The translations under genes were made by a program, and so were the position numbers. Below, piece after piece: positions 49,028 to 59,115 of a DNA stretch of 64,000 bases. Within the stretch, counting starts at the first letter, position 1. Each line of letters opens with the position of its first letter. The notes below the pieces were generated by a model. It was not told the DNA's origin and did not search any database. It saw only the letters and a program-made list of their open reading frames with translations. Origin of the DNA: Mesorhizobium australicum (GTDB lineage Bacteria; Pseudomonadota; Alphaproteobacteria; Rhizobiales; Rhizobiaceae); assembly GCF_900177325.1 (NCBI RefSeq), contig NZ_FXBL01000003.1, positions 124,001 to 188,000 on the forward strand, in the 5' to 3' direction.

Positions 49028-49369
49028 TCAATCCGGTGGCGTTCCATTCTGCTCCAGTACCTCACCGGCGAGATAGAGCGATCCGCCGATCAGGACGCGC
49101 GGAGCGGGTTCGCTCCGGTTCCAGCTGTCGCGCAAGCGCTCAAGGGCGTTGGCGACGGAGTTGATAGGGTCGGCAGACAGGCCGGCCGCTACCGCTCGCT
49201 TGGCAAGTTCGGCACTCGGCACAATCCGGTCCAGCGAGAGGTCGAAGCCTTTCGGGTGGAGCGCCATCAGGCGGCCGATTTCCCGATCAGCAGCAGTAAA
49301 AGATCGCTGACCCCCGGCGGGGAAGCTTTTGATCAAGGCGGCATGCCCGAAATGGTCAGCGAGAGACAT
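49028..49369 (-). pseudogene. folC: FolC (dihydrofolate/folylpolyglutamate synthase) C-terminal fragment
   Basis: The frame ends with PSAELAKRAVAAGLSADPIN, then ALERLRDSW and APRVLIGGSLYLAGEVLEQN, the closing segment of bacterial FolC. The first 40 or so residues are less family-like, and the ATP-binding N-terminal two thirds are missing. FolC adds glutamates to folates, so a copy in a C1 cluster makes sense, but this one cannot work. Confidence 0.72.
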
Positions 49370-49697
49370 GTCCAGATCTAATCCGGGCTGAAGCCTGGTG
49401 AAGTCGGGGCGCCATCATCAGACTTCAAGCCTACTGTCCTGCGGGTAGCGGCATATTCCTCGTCCGCACACTTGTCATAGGCCAACGCAGTACCCATGGG
49501 GCTCCAGACTTCAGGTTTGGAACTTAGAACGCGATGGCGATCGGCAAGCGTCGGGAAACGTTGCGAGCATGTCATTTGATCTACTCCACATTCATATCGT
49601 ACCAGCCGCTTGTTCTTGCCTTCTCGCCTTCGAAGCGGGCGATGCAACAGGCGGGATCCACGGGACAAGGCGTCTAAACCGGAGCACCCAGCAACCG
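49370..49697. other. Region without a supported gene
   Basis: A minus-strand frame of 107 codons occurs here, but it shows no recognisable motif and is probably debris of the deleted part of the folC locus. Confidence 0.45.
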
Positions 49698-51002
49698 TCA
49701 TCGCATCAGCAAAATTTGGAGGTCGGCGACATTGGTGCCGGTTGGGCCTGTGATCAACAAGTCACCGGAGGACGCCAGCGCGTGGTAGGAATCATTGTTG
49801 TTCAGACGAGCTTCTGGGCTCCCGCCCAGCCTGCGCATCCATTCTGTCGATCCAGCATCGACAAGGCCGCCCGCCGCATCTGTCGGGCCGTCTCGACCGT
49901 CGGTACCACCGCTTAGAAAAACCCATGGTCGCCTGATCGAGGTGCGCTCGTTGAGCAATGCGAATCGAAGCGCCAGTTCCTGGTTGCGCCCGCCCTTGCC
50001 ATTCCCACACACCTTGACGGTCGGTTCTCCTCCGGAGACGATAGCGAGCGGGCCATCCTGTCTCGCTGCGGATACAGCCAGACGGTGGAGCGTTTCTGCT
50101 GCTTCCGACACGTCGCCGCTCAGCCAGTCGTCGGCCTTCACGACCACGGGGTAATCCGAGCCGGCACTTCTCATCACCCGTTGCAGGCTGATCGCGTTGC
50201 TGCCGACAACAACATTTTCGACATGGTCGAAGCTCGCCGCTTCGAGGTCCATCCGGGCGGCTGAACCATCGAGGTACGCGCGCAGGGTCGGGGGCAATTT
50301 CTCAAACAGGTCGTGGCGTTTGAGGATCGCGGTGGCGTCCGCCGCCGTGGTCAAGGGTTTTGCGGTCGGGCCGCTGGCGATGGTGGCGACATCGTCGCCG
50401 GGCGCGTCCGAGAGAATCAGCGACAGCATTTTTGCGTCCGAAGCAAGCTGGGCGAGGCGCCCGCCCTTCAACCTTGAAAATCTCTGCCTGATGGCGTTGA
50501 CCGCGGTAATGTCGGCGCCGCTGCGGATCAGTGCTTCATTAAGTGCGATCTTGTCGGCGAGCGCGATCCCAGGCGCCGGCGCGCAGACAAGTGCCGAACC
50601 GCCGCCGCTGATCAGAACAAGCAGCAGGTCGCCGGGCCTTGTCGAACGCGCGGCGCTTTCAATTGCATCAGCGCCTCGGCAGCTTCCCTCGTCGGGCAGC
50701 GGATGGCCGCCGGCGATGACTTGGACGCCATCGATCTCGGCAAGGTTCTCTCGATTGGTGACCACACAGACCGTGTGGATCTTGTCACCAACGAAAGGCA
50801 GGGCCGCTCGCGCCATTGGGCACGCGGCCTTGCCGAAGGCGATCAGGGTGACCCGTCTGGCCGCAGCTATGATCTCCCTCCGCGCATTTAAGGCCGAAGC
50901 AACTGCGCACCCGGGATCGGATGCGGCAATGCCCTCACGAAACAGTTCAATTGCCTGCGCGCGAAGCTTGATCAAAGCCGAAGCCGACCAGCCAAAGGCC
51001 AT
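49698..51002 (-). CDS. gck: Glycerate 2-kinase (MOFRL family)
   Basis: The 434-aa enzyme phosphorylates D-glycerate to 2-phosphoglycerate in the serine cycle. It contains the N-terminal GckA region (LIAFGKAACPMARAALPFVG, GGHPLPDEGSCRGADAI), the loop LLVLISGGGSALVC and the C-terminal MOFRL domain (VSGGEPTVKVCGNGKGGRNQ ... FLSGGTDGRDGPTDAAGGLV). ATG 51002 overlaps the hprA stop (TGATG). The class-II glycerate kinase is the type used by serine-cycle methylotrophs. Confidence 0.94.
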   Translation of the reverse strand: MAFGWSASALIKLRAQAIELFREGIAASDPGCAVASALNARREIIAAARRVTLIAFGKAACPMARAALPFVGDKIHTVCVVTNRENLAEIDGVQVIAGGHPLPDEGSCRGADAIESAARSTRPGDLLLVLISGGGSALVCAPAPGIALADKIALNEALIRSGADITAVNAIRQRFSRLKGGRLAQLASDAKMLSLILSDAPGDDVATIASGPTAKPLTTAADATAILKRHDLFEKLPPTLRAYLDGSAARMDLEAASFDHVENVVVGSNAISLQRVMRSAGSDYPVVVKADDWLSGDVSEAAETLHRLAVSAARQDGPLAIVSGGEPTVKVCGNGKGGRNQELALRFALLNERTSIRRPWVFLSGGTDGRDGPTDAAGGLVDAGSTEWMRRLGGSPEARLNNNDSYHALASSGDLLITGPTGTNVADLQILLMR

Positions 51003-51976
51003 CACACCACCCGGTCCGGTACGGGGTTCCCCTCGAAGAAAGCGACAAGGTTCTCGACCGCCCGCATGCCCATGGCTACGCGGGTTTCCTCGGTAGCGCT
51101 GCCAAGATGCGGCAAAAGCACCACATTCTCCATGCGCTTCAGGGCGTCGGGAATGTAGGGCTCACCCTCGAAGACATCGAGGCCCGCGCCGGCGATCTTG
51201 CCGCCTTCGAGCGCATCGATCAAAGCGCCTTCGTCAACCACGTCGCCGCGAGCGGTATTGATGAGGAATGCCCTATGTTTCATCGCTGCTAGGCGAGAGG
51301 CGTTGATCAGGTGCCGGTTCTCGCCGCCGCCCGGGCAATGGAGCGAGACGAAATCGGCCTCGGCCAGCACGTCCTCGATTGTGGACAGCTGGCGTGCGCC
51401 CATAGCACGGATTTCCTCGTCGTCAACGTTGGAACGGTTGTAGAAGAGTACGTCCATATCGAAACCGAAATGGGCCCGCTTCGCAGTTGCCTTGCCGATG
51501 CGACCCATGCCGATGATCCCGAGCGTCTTCCCAGACACTTTTGTGCCGATCATGTGGGTCGGGCACCAGCCGGCCCAATCGCCGGCGCGCAGCTGACGCT
51601 CTGCCTCGCCCGCCCGCCGGGCGACCGAAAGCAGCAGGTTCATGGCGATGTCGGCAGTGCAGTCGGTCAGCACGCCCGGCGTGTTGGTCACCACGATGTC
51701 GCGTTCGCGCGCAGCGCCGATATCGATGTGGCTGAAGCCGACGCCAAAATTGGCGAGCAGCTTCGTGCGGCTATCGGTGTCCGGGAACACCGATGCCGGC
51801 AGCTTGTCACTGACGGTTGGCAGGATCGCATCAAAATTCAGGAACGCCGCCTTGAGCTGGATCGGGCTCAGTGGCGCGTCGCTCTGATTGAAAGTCGTAT
51901 CGAACCGCTCCGCCAGGATGTGTTCGACTGCCGCAGGCCAGCGCCGCGTAACGATAACGCGTGGTTTCATTTTCAT
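51002..51976 (-). CDS. hprA: Hydroxypyruvate/glyoxylate reductase (D-2-hydroxyacid dehydrogenase)
   Basis: The 324-aa NAD(P)H enzyme reduces hydroxypyruvate to glycerate. It has the Rossmann motif LGIIGMGRIGKATAKRAHFG, the catalytic Arg in LINTARGDVVDEGALIDALE and the His in LLPHLGSATEETRVAMG. ATG 51976 is directly followed by a second in-frame ATG at 51970, which has the better AGGA spacing. It overlaps gck. Confidence 0.92.
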   Translation of the reverse strand: MKMKPRVIVTRRWPAAVEHILAERFDTTFNQSDAPLSPIQLKAAFLNFDAILPTVSDKLPASVFPDTDSRTKLLANFGVGFSHIDIGAARERDIVVTNTPGVLTDCTADIAMNLLLSVARRAGEAERQLRAGDWAGWCPTHMIGTKVSGKTLGIIGMGRIGKATAKRAHFGFDMDVLFYNRSNVDDEEIRAMGARQLSTIEDVLAEADFVSLHCPGGGENRHLINASRLAAMKHRAFLINTARGDVVDEGALIDALEGGKIAGAGLDVFEGEPYIPDALKRMENVVLLPHLGSATEETRVAMGMRAVENLVAFFEGNPVPDRVV

Positions 51977-52023
51977 TTCCTGGTCGACATGAAGGGGCGG
52001 CCGGCGCCGTCCCGAAGGCCGCG

Positions 52024-52923
52024 TCAAGCGGCCTTTTTTTGCTGCTCCAGCACGCCCGCGATGGTCGGACCAAATGCCGCCGGCGTCGGTACGATTGTCA
52101 CGCCGGCGTCACGGAGGATCTCGACCTTCTCCTGTGCGGACTCGCCGAATGCCGAGATGATGGCCCCAGCATGACCCATGCGCTTGCCCTTTGGCGCCGA
52201 AAGACCGGCGATGTAGGCAATCAGCGGCTTGCGCATGTGGTGCCTGGCCCATTCCGCGGCTTCGGCTTCCTGCGGGCCGCCGATTTCGCCGATCATCACC
52301 ACGGCGTCAGTATCCGGATCTTCCTCGAACAGCTTTAGGATGTCCTTGAAGGAGGAGCCGTTGATCGGGTCGCCGCCGATGCCGACGCTGGTCGAGACAC
52401 CGATCCCGAGCGCCTTCATCTGCGAGGCGGCCTCGTACCCCAGAGTACCGGAGCGGCCGACGATGCCGACACGGCCCGGCAGATAGATGTTACCGGGCAT
52501 GATGCCCATCAACGCCTGACCGGGCGTGATGACGCCGGCGCAGTTCGGGCCGACCAGCCGCATACGGTCCTCGTAGCGGAAACGGCGCATATAGCGCTTC
52601 ACCCGCATCATGTCCTGGGAGGGGATGCCGTCGGTAATGCATACACAGAGCTTCAGGCCGGCATCGGCTGCTTCCATAATCGAGTCGGCCGCAAAGGGTG
52701 GCGGCACGAACACGATCGAGGCTTCGGCCCCTGTCTCGCGCACCGCGCCCTTGACGGTGTTGAACACGGGGATGCCCTGGTGCATCAGCCCGCCCTTGCC
52801 GGGGGTAACGCCACCGACCACGTTGGTGCCGTAGCGCTTCATGTCGTCGGCGTGGAAGCTGCCGATCTTGCCGGTCAGACCCTGGACTATAACCCGCGTC
52901 CGGCGATTCAAAAGAACTGCCAT
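52024..52923 (-). CDS. mtkB: Malate-CoA ligase (malate thiokinase), alpha subunit
   Basis: The 299-aa protein is SucD-like: VIVQGLTGKIGSFHADDMKR, the CoA site VGPNCAGVITPGQALMGIMP, and KGKRMGHAGAII with the phospho-histidine. Next to the SucC-like gene and mcl it is assigned as MtkB, which activates malate to malyl-CoA, and not as succinyl-CoA synthetase. The 12-bp gap to mtkA fits a joint operon. Confidence 0.93.
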   Translation of the reverse strand: MAVLLNRRTRVIVQGLTGKIGSFHADDMKRYGTNVVGGVTPGKGGLMHQGIPVFNTVKGAVRETGAEASIVFVPPPFAADSIMEAADAGLKLCVCITDGIPSQDMMRVKRYMRRFRYEDRMRLVGPNCAGVITPGQALMGIMPGNIYLPGRVGIVGRSGTLGYEAASQMKALGIGVSTSVGIGGDPINGSSFKDILKLFEEDPDTDAVVMIGEIGGPQEAEAAEWARHHMRKPLIAYIAGLSAPKGKRMGHAGAIISAFGESAQEKVEILRDAGVTIVPTPAAFGPTIAGVLEQQKKAA

Positions 52924-52935
52924 TTCGACCTCCCC

Positions 52936-54120
52936 TTAGTGTTTTTTCGATTTGGAGAAGGCGCGCATCGCCTCGACCGCTTTGTCGGCTGCCTCGGCGA
53001 GCGTATCGGCCACAACCACCTTTTCGCCCGACTCGGCCAGGATGCGCCGTCCCTCCTCGACATTGGTTCCGGCAAGCCGCACCACCAGCGGCACGTTGAC
53101 GCCAACCTCACGGATCGCTTTGATGACACCCTCGGCCACCCAGTCGCAGCGGTTGATGCCGGCGAAGATGTTGACCAGGATTGTGGCGATGTTCTTGTCG
53201 GCCAGAACGGCACGGAACGCTTTGGCCACACGCTCCGGCGAGGCGCCGCCGCCGATGTCCAGGAAGTTCGCTGGCTCGCCGCCAGCGATCTTGATCATGT
53301 CCATCGTCGCCATTGCGAGGCCAGCACCGTTGATGATGCAGCCGATATTGCCGTCGAGACCGACATACGACAGGCCGCGGTCGCTGGCGAAGGTTTCGCG
53401 CGGATCTTCCTGGGACTTATCGCGCAGTTCCGAGATCTCGGCTCGGCGGAACAGGGCGTTCTCGTCGAACGACATCTTGGCATCGAGCGCGATCAGGTTA
53501 CCGTCGCGGGTCACCACCAGGGGATTGATCTCCAGCATCGAAGCGTCGAAATCGCGGAAAACGCGATAGCAGCCGAGCAGCGCGTCTACCGCCTTGCCGA
53601 TCAGGCTGTTTTCAAGCCCCAGGCCGAAGGCGATCTCGCGAGCCTGAAACTGCTGCATTCCGGCGCCCGGATCTACGATGGCGCGGATGATTGAATCGGG
53701 CTGCTTTTCTGCGATTTCCTCGATCTCCATCCCGCCCGAGGCCGATGCCACGATCATCACGCGCTCTGACTTACGATCAAGCACGATCCCGAGATAGATT
53801 TCCTGGCGGATGTCGACGGTCTCCTCGATGTAAAGGCGCGAGACAAGCTTGCCTTTTGGGCCGGTCTGGTTGGTGACCAGCTTGCGGCCGAGCATGGCTT
53901 CGGCCGCTTCGGACACTTCGTTGTCTGTAGTGCAGATACGGATGCCACCGGCCTTGCCGCGCGCGCCGGAGTGGATCTGCGCCTTGACCACCCACTTGCC
54001 GCCACCAATCTCGCTGGCGCGGTAAGTCGCCTGCTCGGGGCTATACGCAAGGCCGCCGCGAGGAATTTGCACCGAATAGCGCGAGAGCAGGTCTTTGGCC
54101 TGATATTCATGAATATCCAT
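52936..54120 (-). CDS. mtkA: Malate-CoA ligase (malate thiokinase), beta subunit
   Basis: The 394-aa SucC-like protein starts [20 protein letters not shown] with an ATP-grasp domain ([20 protein letters not shown]) and the C-terminal ligase domain ([40 protein letters not shown]). It pairs with the alpha subunit to make malyl-CoA. Start ATG 54120 is preceded by GAGGAG; a longer frame overlaps mcl. Confidence 0.93.
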   Translation of the reverse strand: MDIHEYQAKDLLSRYSVQIPRGGLAYSPEQATYRASEIGGGKWVVKAQIHSGARGKAGGIRICTTDNEVSEAAEAMLGRKLVTNQTGPKGKLVSRLYIEETVDIRQEIYLGIVLDRKSERVMIVASASGGMEIEEIAEKQPDSIIRAIVDPGAGMQQFQAREIAFGLGLENSLIGKAVDALLGCYRVFRDFDASMLEINPLVVTRDGNLIALDAKMSFDENALFRRAEISELRDKSQEDPRETFASDRGLSYVGLDGNIGCIINGAGLAMATMDMIKIAGGEPANFLDIGGGASPERVAKAFRAVLADKNIATILVNIFAGINRCDWVAEGVIKAIREVGVNVPLVVRLAGTNVEEGRRILAESGEKVVVADTLAEAADKAVEAMRAFSKSKKH

Positions 54121-54133
54121 CTTGAACTCCTCC

Positions 54134-55099
54134 TCAGTTTGGCAGGCTTGTGCGCGACCGTGTCGAATGCTCGATCGCCTCGTGCATGACCAGCACATTG
54201 CGCGCCATACGTTCGGATGCGGCGTCGATCATCTTGCCGTCGAGGGCGGCGGCACCCTTGCCCTGCTCTTCAGCTTCCTTGAGGACTTCGATAATTCGAC
54301 GGGCGCGGGTAACTTCCTTTTCCGGCGGTGAGAAAACGGCGTTCGCCAGTTCGATCTGCGAGGGGTGGATCGCCCACTTGCCTTCAATGCCCAGGGCCGC
54401 TGCACGCCTGGCGGCGGCGATGTAGGCCTCCGGGTCGGAGAAGTCGCCGAATGGCCCGTCAATGGGACGCAGCCCATAGGCGCGGCAGGCGACTGTCATC
54501 CGCGACAGCGCAGCGTGCCATTGGTCGCCAGGATAATCGGGGTTGAGACCGCCGATGCTGACAGTGCGCGCCTTGCAGCTTGCGGCGTAGTCGGCCACAC
54601 CGAAATGCATAGCCTCAAGCCGCCCACCATAGGCGGCGATGGCTTCGACATTGGCCATTCCAAGCGCCGTTTCGATCAGGGCCTCGAGGCCGACGCGGGT
54701 CTTGAAGCCCTTGGCCGTCTCGATCTGCGTGACCATGGCGTCGACCATGTAGAGATCGGCCGGAACGCCAACTTTTGGAACGAGGATAGTGTCGAGGCGG
54801 TCGCCTGCCTGTTCCATCACATCAACCACATCGCGGTACATGTAGTGGGTGTCGAGGCCGTTGATGCGGACCGAAATGGTCTTGCCCTTGGCACGCCAGT
54901 CGATCTCGTTGAGCGCCTGTATGATGTTCTTGCGCGCCCGTTCCTTGTCTGGAGGTGCGACAGCATCCTCTATGTCGAGGAAGATGTAATCGGCGTCCCC
55001 GTCGGCGGCCTTGCGGATCATCTCCGGGTTGGAGCCCGGGACGGCGAGCTCGCTACGCTGCAGGCGAAGTTTTCGCAGGTGGTGAAGTGTATGGCTCAT
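54134..55099 (-). CDS. mcl: Malyl-CoA lyase
   Basis: The 321-aa HpcH/HpaI-family enzyme splits malyl-CoA into glyoxylate and acetyl-CoA. It has [20 protein letters not shown], the metal-binding [20 protein letters not shown], the arginine of [20 protein letters not shown] and the glutamate region [23 protein letters not shown] 55099 follows GAGGAACG. It lies between sga and mtkA, the expected serine-cycle set. Confidence 0.95.
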   Translation of the reverse strand: MSHTLHHLRKLRLQRSELAVPGSNPEMIRKAADGDADYIFLDIEDAVAPPDKERARKNIIQALNEIDWRAKGKTISVRINGLDTHYMYRDVVDVMEQAGDRLDTILVPKVGVPADLYMVDAMVTQIETAKGFKTRVGLEALIETALGMANVEAIAAYGGRLEAMHFGVADYAASCKARTVSIGGLNPDYPGDQWHAALSRMTVACRAYGLRPIDGPFGDFSDPEAYIAAARRAAALGIEGKWAIHPSQIELANAVFSPPEKEVTRARRIIEVLKEAEEQGKGAAALDGKMIDAASERMARNVLVMHEAIEHSTRSRTSLPN

Positions 55100-55109
55100 G
55101 CGTTCCTCC

Positions 55110-56300
55110 TCATGCCGCTTTGGCGACAGCCGGCTGGGCCGACAGGCGATAGTGTTCGAGTGCGGCGCCCACACCGGAGCCTGGCTGGACCTTTACGCCG
55201 CAATCGCGCAGAGCCATTTCAGCCGCCGAGATCGCGCCGCACATCATCACCTCGTTAACCCAGCCGAGATGGCCGATTCGGAAGACTTTGCCGGCAACCT
55301 TGTTAAGGCCGACACCGAGCGACGTCTGGTAGCCGTGATATGCGCGACGAACGACGTCCGCGCTATCGATCCCCTCAGGGACCAAAATGGCGCTGACGGT
55401 GTCGGAATGCCACTTCGGTTCCTTAGCGCAGACATGCAGGCCCCACGCGTCAACCGCCTTGCGCACGCCCGTAGCAAGCCGGTTGTGACGCTCGAAGATG
55501 CGTTCCAGGCCTTCTTCCTGGATCAGGTCGAGGGCCGCACGCAGACCGCGCAGCAACTGTACCGCCGGCGTATAGGGGAAAAAGCCGGTGTCGTTGGCGC
55601 GGATCTGGTCCTCGAAGGAGAAGTAGCAGCGGTGGTGCTTGGCCGCCACTGCCGCGGCCAGCGCCTTTTGGCTGACCGACAGGAAGCCGAGACCGGGCGG
55701 CAGCATGAAGCCCTTCTGCGAGCCGGAGACAGCGAGATCGACGCCCCATTCTTCCTGGCGGAAGTCGATCGACCCGACAGAGGATACGCCATCGACGAAC
55801 AGCAGAGCCGGATGCTTGGCAGCGTTGAGTGCCGCCCGCACTGCGGCGACATCGCTGGTCACGCCGGTCGCGGTTTCGTTGTGGGTGACAAAGACCGCCT
55901 TGATGCGGTGTTCCTTGTCCTTGGCAAGACGCTCGGTGTAGATTTCGACCGGAACGCCCGTTCCCCATTCCACATCGACCACGTCAACGTCGAGTCCGAA
56001 GCGCTCGGCCATGTCGACCCACAGATGCGAGAACTGGCCGAAGCGCGACATGAGCACCCGGTCGCCAGGGTTCAAGGTGTTGGTGATCGCCGATTCCCAG
56101 GCACCCGTGCCCGAGGAGGGAAAGATGAAGACGCGGCCAGTCTCGTTGCGGAACACTTTCATCAGGTCGGTGAAGAGGCCGCGTGTGAAGCTAGGATAAT
56201 CCGGCGCGCGCATATCCTCCATCGGCATGTTCATCGCCTGCCGGACGACCTCCGGAACATTCGTCGGTCCCGGAACGAAGAGCTGGGTGAAGCCGGCCAT
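55110..56300 (-). CDS. sga: Serine-glyoxylate aminotransferase
   Basis: The 396-aa class V aminotransferase converts serine and glyoxylate into hydroxypyruvate and glycine. It starts MAGFTQLFVPGPTNVPEVVR (a GGGAGACATTTT precedes ATG 56300) and has the PLP lysine in LAVSGSQKGFMLPPGLGFLS, with VFIFPSSGTGAWESAITNTL at the N-terminal side. It is the first gene of the minus-strand serine-cycle cluster and probably follows the main promoter. Confidence 0.95.
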   Translation of the reverse strand: MAGFTQLFVPGPTNVPEVVRQAMNMPMEDMRAPDYPSFTRGLFTDLMKVFRNETGRVFIFPSSGTGAWESAITNTLNPGDRVLMSRFGQFSHLWVDMAERFGLDVDVVDVEWGTGVPVEIYTERLAKDKEHRIKAVFVTHNETATGVTSDVAAVRAALNAAKHPALLFVDGVSSVGSIDFRQEEWGVDLAVSGSQKGFMLPPGLGFLSVSQKALAAAVAAKHHRCYFSFEDQIRANDTGFFPYTPAVQLLRGLRAALDLIQEEGLERIFERHNRLATGVRKAVDAWGLHVCAKEPKWHSDTVSAILVPEGIDSADVVRRAYHGYQTSLGVGLNKVAGKVFRIGHLGWVNEVMMCGAISAAEMALRDCGVKVQPGSGVGAALEHYRLSAQPAVAKAA

Positions 56301-56662
56301 AAAATGTCTCCCGAAGATCGTCGCGGGCACGGTGCCCTATCTGTGGCGTTCGGAAGGATGATCGGTTTTGCGCCCACCGCTCACAACACCTGTCCAGATA
56401 GATTAGCGGGCTCCGGGGCGTTGGGCTGAGCCCACTCTTTCAGGTGCAGGGGCGTCCTATCGGATAGGTCGGAACCTACCCAGGCGCATCGGCAACCGAG
56501 CACCATTTCCGTCCTGTCCACCCCGCTATCGCAGGTCGGCGCGGTGTCTCCTGCTCCCATTCGTTCATGAAATGGTTGAATTCGGCGGTAGACGGGAAAG
56601 CGGTACCCCTGCGCCGAAAGCCGTCTGCCATGATTTGATGATTGGCTTTAAGTGCATGCCTT
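56301..56662. other. Upstream region of the serine-cycle cluster and left part of the second IS66 element
   Basis: No gene is supported. The sga promoter should lie here, in the first 150-200 bases. The IS66 left end must also lie in this interval but I cannot fix it. A palindrome-like CCTATCGGATAGG at 56456-56468 is a candidate operator. Confidence 0.45.
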
Positions 56663-57070
56663 ATGTCATGCGCTACAGTCGTTTCACAAATTGAGGTTCT
56701 GGCTGCCGGTGACCTGGGCCGTCGGCGGGTCTGGACGGATGAAGAGAAGATCCGCATCGTCGAGGAGAGCTTGCAGGGCTATCGGCAGGGTTCGGCGACG
56801 GCTCGGCGCTACGGGTTATCGCGCTCGCTGCTTACGATCTGGCGTCGGGAGTACCGGAGCGGCGTTCTTGGCCGTGCGGCTTACCATGGCTTCGTGCCGC
56901 TGGCGATTTCGCCGCCGGAAGCCGAGCCTCGTGAGGTGGTGTCGCAGCCTCGGACTGATGATGACGTGCGGATCGAGATCGGTCTACCGAATGGCCGCCG
57001 CCTGACGATCCCGGCCTCGCTCGATCCGAACATCCTGGTCCGTCTGTTGCCGGTTCTGGACGCGTCATGA
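56663..57070 (+). CDS. tnpA: IS66 TnpA (helix-turn-helix accessory protein), second element
   Basis: The product (about 135 aa) has RRRVWTDEEKIRIVEESLQG followed by ATARRYGLSRSLLTIWRREY as DNA-binding part and the C-terminal RIEIGLPNGRRLTIPASLDP. It is clearly different in sequence from the TnpA at 4105-4548. Two upstream in-frame starts exist; MSCATVVS at 56663 seems best. It overlaps tnpB by 4 bp. Confidence 0.9.
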   Translation: MSCATVVSQIEVLAAGDLGRRRVWTDEEKIRIVEESLQGYRQGSATARRYGLSRSLLTIWRREYRSGVLGRAAYHGFVPLAISPPEAEPREVVSQPRTDDDVRIEIGLPNGRRLTIPASLDPNILVRLLPVLDAS

Positions 57071-57417
57071 TCGCATTTCCGGCCGGGGTGAAGGTCTGGA
57101 TCGCGGGTGGCGTGACGGACATGCGTTGCGGCATGAACAGCCTGGCGCTGAAGGTGCAGGAAGGGCTCGGGCGCGATCCTCATGGCGGCGAACTCTTTTG
57201 TTTCCGGGGACGCAAGGGCGATCTGATCAAGGTCCTGTGGCATGACGGGGTTGGCATGTCGCTCTATATGAAGCGCCTGGAGGCCGGAAAGTTCATCTGG
57301 CCAATCAGCCATATCGGCTCTGCCGTTCCTGTTTCGTCAGCGCAATTGGGCTATCTTCTCGAAGGGATCGACTGGCGTAATCCGCGCTGGACGCAGCGAC
57401 CTTCGAAGGCAGGTTGA
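57067..57417 (+). CDS. tnpB: IS66 Orf2/TnpB accessory protein, second element
   Basis: The 116-aa protein contains VWIAGGVTDMRCGMNSLALK and the signature GGELFCFRGRKGDLIKVLWH. It is complete and begins inside the tnpA stop region. Confidence 0.94.
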   Translation: MIAFPAGVKVWIAGGVTDMRCGMNSLALKVQEGLGRDPHGGELFCFRGRKGDLIKVLWHDGVGMSLYMKRLEAGKFIWPISHIGSAVPVSSAQLGYLLEGIDWRNPRWTQRPSKAG

Positions 57418-57477
57418 TCGTCCATATTTATCTGTTTTTGTTAGGTTTTCGGCGGCTATCATGGTAACCTTTCCACC

Positions 57478-59115
57478 ATGGATGAAGCCGCTTCGGAGAT
57501 TGCCAGATTACGCGAAGCGCTTGCGGCATCGGAGGCTCGCGCCGTCTTGGCCGAGACCGAACTTGCGCAGGTCCGCGCCGTCGTCTCAAGCTCCGAGGCG
57601 ATGATCAGGCACCTCAAGCTCGAGATCGCCAAATTGCGACGCGAGCAGTATGGCCAGAGTTCGGAACGCCGTGCCCGGCTGATCGACCAGATGGAGTTGC
57701 AGCTCGAAGAACTCGAGGCCGACGCAACCGAAGACGAGATAGCGGCAGAACGCGCCGCGGCGAAGAACACGAATGTTTCCGCCTTCGAACGTCGTCGTCC
57801 GGTGCGCAAACCATTTCCGGAACACTTACCGCGCGAGCGTCTGGTTATCGAGGCTCCCTCGACCTGCACCTGCTGCGGTTCGCCCCGAATCTTGAAGATG
57901 GGCGAAGACATAACCGAGACGCTGGAGATGATCCCTCGCCAGTGGAAGGTAATCCAGACGGTGCGCGAGAAGTTCACCTGCCGGGATTGCGAGAAGATTA
58001 GCCAGCCACCGGCGCCCTTCCATGCCACACCGCGCGGATGGGCGGGACCGAACCTGCTGGCGACGATCCTCTTCGAGAAGTTCGGCCAGCATCAGCCCCT
58101 GAACCGCCAGGCCGAGCGTTATGCCAGGGAAGGCGTCGATCTCAGCCTCTCCACGCTGGCCGATCAGGTCGGCGCTTGCGCCACCGCCCTGCAGCCGGTC
58201 CATGATCTGATCCGGGCACATGTTCTCGCCGCCGAGAGGTTGCATGGGGATGACACCACCGTGCCGCTTCTGGCTCGGGGAGCAACGAGGCAGGCCCGGC
58301 TCTGGACCTACGTCCGCGATGACCGCCCCTTCGCGGGCGGCGCTCCTCCCGCGGCACTTTTCTACTTCTCTTCCGATCGTGAGAAGACCCATCCCAACCG
58401 GCATCTCGCTGGATGGAGCGGCACACTGCAGGCTGACGCCTACGGTGGCTACAACGACCTCTATCGTGCAGGCCGCAGCCCCGCGCCGGTGCTCAGCGCC
58501 CTGTGCTGGAGCCATGCGCGGCGCAAGTTCTTCGAACTGGCAGACATTGCCGGCAATGTGCGCAAAGGCAAACCCGGTCACGAGATCTCGCCTGTCGCGT
58601 TTCAGGCCGTGGCTCTTATCGACGCCCTGTTCGACATCGAGCGTGGGATAAACGGTATGCCTGCCGAGAAGCGGCTTGCTGCCCGACAGCAGCATGCCCG
58701 CCCTCTCGTCGAGGAATTGCACGACTGGCTCAAGGCCCAGCGCGCGCAAATGTCCAGGCACAATCCCGTTGCCAAGGCGATCAACTACATGTTCGAGAAG
58801 GAGGGACGCTGGGAGGCCTTCACCCGTTTCCTCGAAGACGGCAGGCTTTGTCTTACGAACAACGCCGCCGAACGCGCTCTGCGCGGTATCGCTCTCGGCA
58901 GAAAGGCATGGCTCTTCGCCGGTTCCCAGCGCGGAGGCGAGCGCGCCGCTTTCATGTATTCCCTGATCGTTACGGCAAAGATGAACAATATCGACCCGCA
59001 GGCCTGGCTGGCGGACGTGCTCGCCAGGATGCCCAGCTTCCCCGTATCCAGAGTACCTGAACTGCTGCCGTGGAACTGGTCTCCCGCCGGAGACGCCCGG
59101 CAAGAGGCCGCCTGA
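57478..59115 (+). CDS. tnpC: IS66 transposase TnpC, second element
   Basis: The 545-aa transposase has an N-terminal coiled coil, the STCTCCGSPRI zinc segment, HGDDTTVPLLARGATRQARL, ADAYGGYNDLYRAG and the C-terminal LTNNAAERALRGIALGRKAW. It follows the plan of the TnpC at 2069-3715 closely, so the two elements are relatives. It is intact. Confidence 0.95.
   Translation: MDEAASEIARLREALAASEARAVLAETELAQVRAVVSSSEAMIRHLKLEIAKLRREQYGQSSERRARLIDQMELQLEELEADATEDEIAAERAAAKNTNVSAFERRRPVRKPFPEHLPRERLVIEAPSTCTCCGSPRILKMGEDITETLEMIPRQWKVIQTVREKFTCRDCEKISQPPAPFHATPRGWAGPNLLATILFEKFGQHQPLNRQAERYAREGVDLSLSTLADQVGACATALQPVHDLIRAHVLAAERLHGDDTTVPLLARGATRQARLWTYVRDDRPFAGGAPPAALFYFSSDREKTHPNRHLAGWSGTLQADAYGGYNDLYRAGRSPAPVLSALCWSHARRKFFELADIAGNVRKGKPGHEISPVAFQAVALIDALFDIERGINGMPAEKRLAARQQHARPLVEELHDWLKAQRAQMSRHNPVAKAINYMFEKEGRWEAFTRFLEDGRLCLTNNAAERALRGIALGRKAWLFAGSQRGGERAAFMYSLIVTAKMNNIDPQAWLADVLARMPSFPVSRVPELLPWNWSPAGDARQEAA

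Noticed and set aside
52024..54120. mtkA/mtkB as succinyl-CoA synthetase sucC/sucD
   Set aside because: The fold cannot tell them apart, but the setting between mcl and hprA and the absence of sucAB or mdh favour malate thiokinase.
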